A DNA stretch of 64,000 bases from Gemmatimonadota bacterium (GTDB lineage Bacteria; Gemmatimonadota; Gemmatimonadetes; Gemmatimonadales; Gemmatimonadaceae): contig JADKAQ010000002.1 of assembly GCA_016719105.1 (NCBI GenBank), forward strand, positions 632,273 through 696,272. The letters are read 5' to 3'. Both the position numbers and the translations under genes were made by a program. Position 1 is the stretch's first letter. Each line of letters begins with the position of its first letter. Below are positions 60,099 to 64,000 of the stretch, piece after piece. Under the pieces are notes generated by a model. The model made no database searches. It saw nothing but the letters and a program-made list of their open reading frames with translations, and was not told the DNA's origin.

Positions 60099-60824
60099 AT
60101 GACCCCTCCCTCAATCGGCCTCTTCGTCGCCTTCGGCGCGGGGCTGCTGTCGTTCCTTTCGCCGTGCGTCCTCCCGCTCATCCCGAGCTACATCACCTTC
60201 ATCACGGGGCTGAGCTTCGATGACGTGACGTCGCGCAAGCGCACGGCGCTGGTGCACGGGCTGCTCTTCGTCCTCGGCTTCTCGCTGATCTTCCTCGCGC
60301 TCGGCGCCACCGCGACCGTGCTCGGCCGGGTGATGTTCTCGCAGCGCGACATGATCACCAAGGTGGGCGGGGTGATCATCATCATCTTCGGTTTGTACCT
60401 GGCGGGGGTGCTCAACATCGCCTTCTTCGCCCAGGAGCGCCGCATGCACCTGGCGGACAAGCCCGTGGGCTACCTGGGGACCGTCCTGGTCGGCATCGCC
60501 TTCGGCGCCGGCTGGACCCCCTGCATCGGCCCCATCCTCGGCTCCATCCTCATCTACGCCTCGAGCGAAGCCGACCTCCCCAAGGGGCTCATGCTCCTCA
60601 GCGCCTACTCGTTAGGGCTGGCGATCCCGTTCATCCTCTCGGCGCTCGCCGTCGACCGCTTCATGTCCTTCTTCCAGAAGTTCAAGAAGCAGATGCTCTG
60701 GATGCAGCGTGGCGCGGGGGTGCTGATGGTCATCGTCGGGATCCTCATGCTCACGAATCAGTTCACGATCCTCGCGTCGTGGCTGCAGCAGTTCACGCCG
60801 GACTTCATCCTCGAGCGGCTGTAG
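60099..60824 (+). CDS. ccdA: CcdA-type cytochrome c biogenesis / thiol-redox membrane protein
   Basis: 241 aa with six membrane helices. Conserved motif LSFLSPCVLPLIPSY (redox Cys) and GAGWTPCIGPILGSIL (second redox Cys), as in CcdA/DsbD-type electron carriers. It moves reducing power to periplasmic apocytochromes and so supports haem attachment to QhpA and the NirK cytochrome domain. TATCCT (60088-60093) lies 5 bases before the ATG, hinting at a leaderless transcript. Confidence 0.92.
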   Translation: MTPPSIGLFVAFGAGLLSFLSPCVLPLIPSYITFITGLSFDDVTSRKRTALVHGLLFVLGFSLIFLALGATATVLGRVMFSQRDMITKVGGVIIIIFGLYLAGVLNIAFFAQERRMHLADKPVGYLGTVLVGIAFGAGWTPCIGPILGSILIYASSEADLPKGLMLLSAYSLGLAIPFILSALAVDRFMSFFQKFKKQMLWMQRGAGVLMVIVGILMLTNQFTILASWLQQFTPDFILERL

Positions 60825-60833
60825 GCGAGGGCG

Positions 60834-60850
60834 GGCGGGGACACCCCGCC
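60834..60850 (+). terminator. Short hairpin after ccdA
   Basis: GGCGGGG (60834-60840), loop ACA, CCCCGCC (60844-60850), 9 bases past the ccdA stop. There is no T tract. Confidence 0.4.
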
Positions 60851-60929
60851 TCGTCCCAACGAGAGCTGGGGCCCATTTGTCCCACCCCTCGCGCCCACCC
60901 TCACCAAGCGAGCCTCCCCCCGTCTCCCC

Positions 60930-61107
60930 AAAAGCATGACACGGGGGTTCACGGAGGCATCACGGAGGTTCACGGCGGGAACGGCGGGTACGGCGGGTAC
61001 GGCGGGTACGGGTACAGAGGGTACGGAGCGCACAGAGGAATCCCGCCTGCCCATGTTTTCCCCCGTGCCCCCCGTGAACCCCCCGTGAACCTCCGTGTCC
61101 CGCTCTT
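60930..61107. repeat. Palindromic dispersed element, copy B (178 bp)
   Basis: Starts AAAAGCATGACACGGGGG and ends CCTCCGTGTCCCGCTCTT, near-inverse termini (one mismatch in the terminal AAAAGC). The arms carry TTCACGG(A/G)GG units as in copy A. The centre has an added tandem decamer (GTACGGCGGG three times, about 60978-61012). It lies between the ccdA end and the converging ABC-exporter end. Confidence 0.75.
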
Positions 61108-61137
61108 GATCGTTGCGCCGAACCCGAAGAAACCGCG

Positions 61138-62986
61138 CTAGTCCGCCGCCTCGACCGACTCCTCGATCTGCTGCCGCGCCAGCAACTCCCAGTACCGTCC
61201 GCGCGCCGCGATGAGCGTGTCGTGCACCCCTTCCTCCACCACGCGTCCGCCGTCCAGCACGATGATGTGATCCGCATCGCGGATCGCACTCGCGCGATGT
61301 GAGGCGATGATCGCCGTGCGCCCGCTCAATGCGTCGCGCAGCCCGTGCAGGATCGCCGCTTCGGTGTGCGTGTCGACAGCCGAGAGCGCATCGTCGAGGA
61401 TCACGATCGACGGGCGGCGGGCGAGCGCCCGCGCGAGCGCGGCGCGCTGCTTCTGCCCCCCGGACAGGTTGATCCCGCGCTCACCGAGGACCGTGTCGAA
61501 GCCGCCGGGAAAGTCGCGAATCGTCGACGTGAGCTGCGCGACGTCGGCGGCCCAGTCCACCGCGGCATCGTCGCTCGTGCCATACGTGAGGTTCGACCGG
61601 ATGGTATCGCTGAACAGCACCGACTCCTGCGGCACCACCCCCAGCTCGCGTCGCAGCGTGTCGAGCGACAGCGTTGATCGGGACGCCGTCCAGCAGGATC
61701 TCGCCCTCGGTCGGGTCCCACGCGCGTGACGAGGTCGATGAGCGCCGATCTCCCGCCCCCGTCGCACCGACGATCCCCAACGTCGCCCCGGCGGGCACGG
61801 TGAACGAGACGTGCCGAAAGACCCAGCGCGGTCCAGCGTCGCGGCGCTGGCGATCGTCTTCGAGGGGGGCGCGGGACGGGCTCGGTCGGCGGCCATTGTC
61901 GCGGAGATCGTCTCGCTCGTCGTCGGCACCAGCGGCGGCGGGGATAGGATACGCGAAACCGACGTCGCGAAACTCCAACGTCCGCCCGCCAGTCGTCGGA
62001 GGCAGGGCGCGTGGCTCCGGTGGCGATGTCACCTGTGGCATGGAGTCGAGCACCTGCTCCAGTCGCGCCATCGACGCACCCGCCCGCTGGAAGAGATTCG
62101 TCACCCAGCCCAGCGCGATGAGCGGCCAGACGAGCATCGTCAGGTACATCCCGAAGGCGACGAAATCACCCACCGTGATGGTCCCGCGCATCACCAATGC
62201 CCCGCCCGCGCCCAGCACGATCACCGTGCCGGCGCCACCAAGCAGGGCAAACGTCGGGTTCATCAGCGCCTGCAGCCTGGCCAGTCGCAGGTTTCGCTCC
62301 AGGTAGTCCTCGCTCAGCGCCCTCCAACGACGCTCCTCCGCCGCCTCCTGCCGATAGGCTCGCACGATGCGCGTCCCGGCCAGGTTCTCCTGCACCCGCG
62401 TCGTCATCGCACCAAAGTGCTCCTGCACCTCCTCGAAGCGCTCATGAATCTGCCGCCCCAGCCGGATCATCACCCACGGGAGCGGGAGCATCGGGAGCCG
62501 CGCCAGCGCCGTGAGACGCGGCTCGATGGCCAGCAGGAAGCCGAGCGCGAACAGCCCGCCCACGGTCGTGTTGACCAGGTACATGATGGCCGGTCCGGCG
62601 GCCATGCGAACCGCGCTCAGGTCGTTGGTCAGCCGCGCCATGAGTTCGCCAGTGCGCGTCCGGCCGAAGTAGGCGGCGTCGAGCGTCAGCAGGTGCTGCA
62701 GGAGATCGTTGCGCAGGTCATACTCGACCCGTCGCGACAGCGCGTTGAGCAGCTGACGCATCCCGAACCTGAAGACGCCCCCGGCGAGGGAGACGCCGAG
62801 CATCATCGCCGCCACGCGCCATGCCGTGGACACCGACCCGCCGGGCTGCATGCTGTCGATGCCGCGGCGCAGGAGCATCGGATTGATGCTCCCAAGCGCC
62901 CCCGAGATCACCACGCACGCGAGCCCGCCCGCCAGCAGGCGACGATAGGGACGCAAGTACGGGATGAGTCGTCGCAGCGCGCGCAA
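61138..62986 (-). pseudogene. MsbA/LmrA-type ABC exporter half-transporter, frameshifted at least three times
   Basis: From ATG 62986 the membrane part is intact (six helices; ARLTNDLSAVRMAAGPAIMY, RIVRAYRQEAAEERRW). The ATPase begins well, but at Walker A (GATGAG near 61755) the frame is lost for about eight codons, regained at AWDPTEGEILLDGVPIN, then lost again near 61680. The remainder (LSLDTLRRELGVVPQESVLF, LSGGQKQRAALARALARRPS, VILDDALSAVD, ending at 61138) is in another frame. An intact product would be about 615 aa. All breaks are single bases, so either assembly errors or a true pseudogene. Confidence 0.8.
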
Positions 62987-63090
62987 ACGGGGGCAGGGCG
63001 GGATTGCGGCGGTGAGGGAGGTTACGGCACCTTTGCCGTATCAGGCTGTATGATTGTCAGCCAGACCGCTCACACTGGAGGAAATCCGTG

Positions 63091-63984
63091 ATGTTCCAAT
63101 ATATTCGGCGCGCCGCCCGGCCCGCCGTGCTCACGCTCGTGTTCGCCGCCGCTGCCTGTTCCGGCGAGAAGCAGGGCGACGCGTCGGCGTTGGCCCAGGA
63201 TAGTGCGCTCGCCCGCGACCTCGCACGCGTTGGCGGAGACACCGCTGTGGTTCCACAGCTGCAGGACATTCCGGTCGAGGCGCCGATGCCCGAACCGGTG
63301 GTGACACCTCCGCCAGCAGTCTCGACGCCGAGGCCGCGCCCGAAGGCGCCGACGCCCGCGCCGGCCAAGAAGACCCCCGCGCCGACCCCGGCGCCGGTCA
63401 ACGAGAACGTGACGCCAACCGGCAACACGGTGGAGAAGGGACCCGGGACGGCGCCGAAGATGGGAACGGTTGCCGCGGGCGCCACCATGCGGCTCGGCGC
63501 ATCGGACAAGGTCTGCACCAACACGAACAAGATCGGCGATCGATTCGTCGCCACGCTCAGCGAGTCGGTCACCGGCTCCGATGGCGCCGTGATCCCCTCC
63601 GGAGCCGCCGTCACCATCGAGCTCACGCATCTCAAGCGCAGCGAGAACGCGAACGACCAGATCCAGATGGGCTTCCGCGTGATCAATATCGCGTTTGACG
63701 GGCACACGTATGCGCTCGATGCCGACGTGCAGACGGCCGAGATCAGCCGCGTGCGCAACAGCAGCACGGGGAACGACGCCAAGAAGGTGCTCGGCGGCGC
63801 CGTGGCATGGCGCGGTCATCGGCCAGATCCTTGGCAAGAAGTCGAAGGGGACCATCATTGGTGCGGCTGCGGGCGCTGCAGCTGGCGGCGCAGCGGCGGC
63901 GGCCACGGCGAACTACGAAGGTGCGTGAATGCGCGGGCGCCGATCGTCGTCAGGCTGAATGCGCCGGTGACGGCGGTGAAGTAG
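63091..63984 (+). pseudogene. Glycine-zipper lipoprotein with a compensated frameshift pair
   Basis: ATG 63091 with GGAGG upstream. Lipobox FAAAACSG, then a Pro/Thr/Ala/Lys-rich linker (about residues 60-110) and a beta-rich domain (GATMRLGASDKVCTNTN, GSDGAVIPSGAAVTIEL). At GGAVA (about 63806) an extra base breaks the frame; the next frame reads GAVIGQILGKKSKGTIIG and AAAGAAAGGAAAAATANYEG, a clear glycine zipper, stopping at 63928. The original frame resumes with CVNARAPIVVRLNAP to the stop at 63984, the expected C terminus. So the intact protein probably runs to 63984 with two indels. Confidence 0.75.
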
Positions 63985-64000
63985 GAGCTGAGACGGGAGA

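Noticed and set aside
1..64000. tRNA, rRNA or known riboswitch
   Set aside because: I looked through the intergenic stretches and saw no cloverleaf, rRNA signature or recognisable riboswitch; a covariance-model search would be needed to exclude small RNAs.

Overview
The window is a high-GC bacterial chromosome segment (roughly 70 % G+C by eye) with tightly packed genes, frequent 4-base start/stop overlaps (ATGA, GTGA, TGATG) and many GTG starts. The organism is Gram-negative: it has TolC, Omp85-type and other outer-membrane beta-barrels, many lipoproteins and periplasmic c-type cytochromes. Gene content and style (MoxR/DUF58/BatA/DUF4175/DUF4159 operon, NirK-cytochrome c fusion, red-type RuBisCO with CbbX) fit Gemmatimonadota best. 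That placement is inference. No rRNA, tRNA, CRISPR array or transposase was seen.

Layout. 1-1121: 3' -truncated tex (minus strand). 1347-8340: TetR-controlled tripartite drug-efflux operon (TolC, HlyD, two ABC ATPases, two ABC-2 permeases), with a double palindrome over the tetR start codon and a terminator at the end. 8480-10821: purA and a YpdA-type disulfide reductase. 10953-20650: a metallo-beta-lactamase-fold hydrolase followed by a complete quinohemoprotein amine dehydrogenase locus (qhpG-A-D-C-B-F-E). It encodes a periplasmic amine-oxidising enzyme whose small subunit carries thioether crosslinks and a cysteine tryptophylquinone. 20721-26900: glycyl-tRNA synthetase, then cell-envelope genes and lipoproteins. 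27049-31698 (minus): a LuxR/hydrolase/cyclase-like fusion and a cbbL-cbbS-cbbX RuBisCO operon with a perfect CRP-type box upstream. 32062-37505: amidohydrolase, a NarL-type two-component pair, an M20 peptidase and an SDR. 37852-42264: denitrification cluster nirK (fused to cytochrome c), nirV, sco and an outer-membrane barrel. 42373-52782: a ten-gene operon starting with a GAF histidine kinase and a ubiquitin-like small protein, running through MoxR, DUF58, BatA, DUF4175, DUF4159 and an amidotransferase-like membrane protein to a histone-deacetylase-family enzyme. 53202-63984: GvpL/F-like protein, zinc-ribbon Ser/Thr kinase, DCC protein, priA, an acidic lysine-poor protein, a Fur-family regulator, ccdA, a frameshifted ABC exporter and a frameshifted glycine-zipper lipoprotein.

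Metabolically the segment suggests a heterotroph able to oxidise primary amines in the periplasm, reduce nitrite to NO, and possibly fix CO2 (no phosphoribulokinase in view). CcdA, Sco and the crosslink-making radical SAM enzyme all serve periplasmic redox proteins.

Beyond genes, four sequence-level signals stand out. (i) The octamer CGTTAGGC, on either strand, occurs about 20 times, and its GTTAGG core about 32 times, far above what the base composition predicts for the octamer. (ii) Two short palindromic elements with AAAAGC termini sit at 31.9 kb and 60.9 kb. (iii) A family of CGTCTYCC-like tandem repeats directly abuts start codons (cbbS, glyS, SDR) and, as the heptamer ACGGGAG/CTCCCGT, brackets the amine dehydrogenase locus in inverted orientation. 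(iv) Two G-run/C-run palindromes coincide with abrupt local GC-skew reversals. Several single-base frameshifts near 47.0 kb and in 61.6-63.9 kb may be assembly errors.
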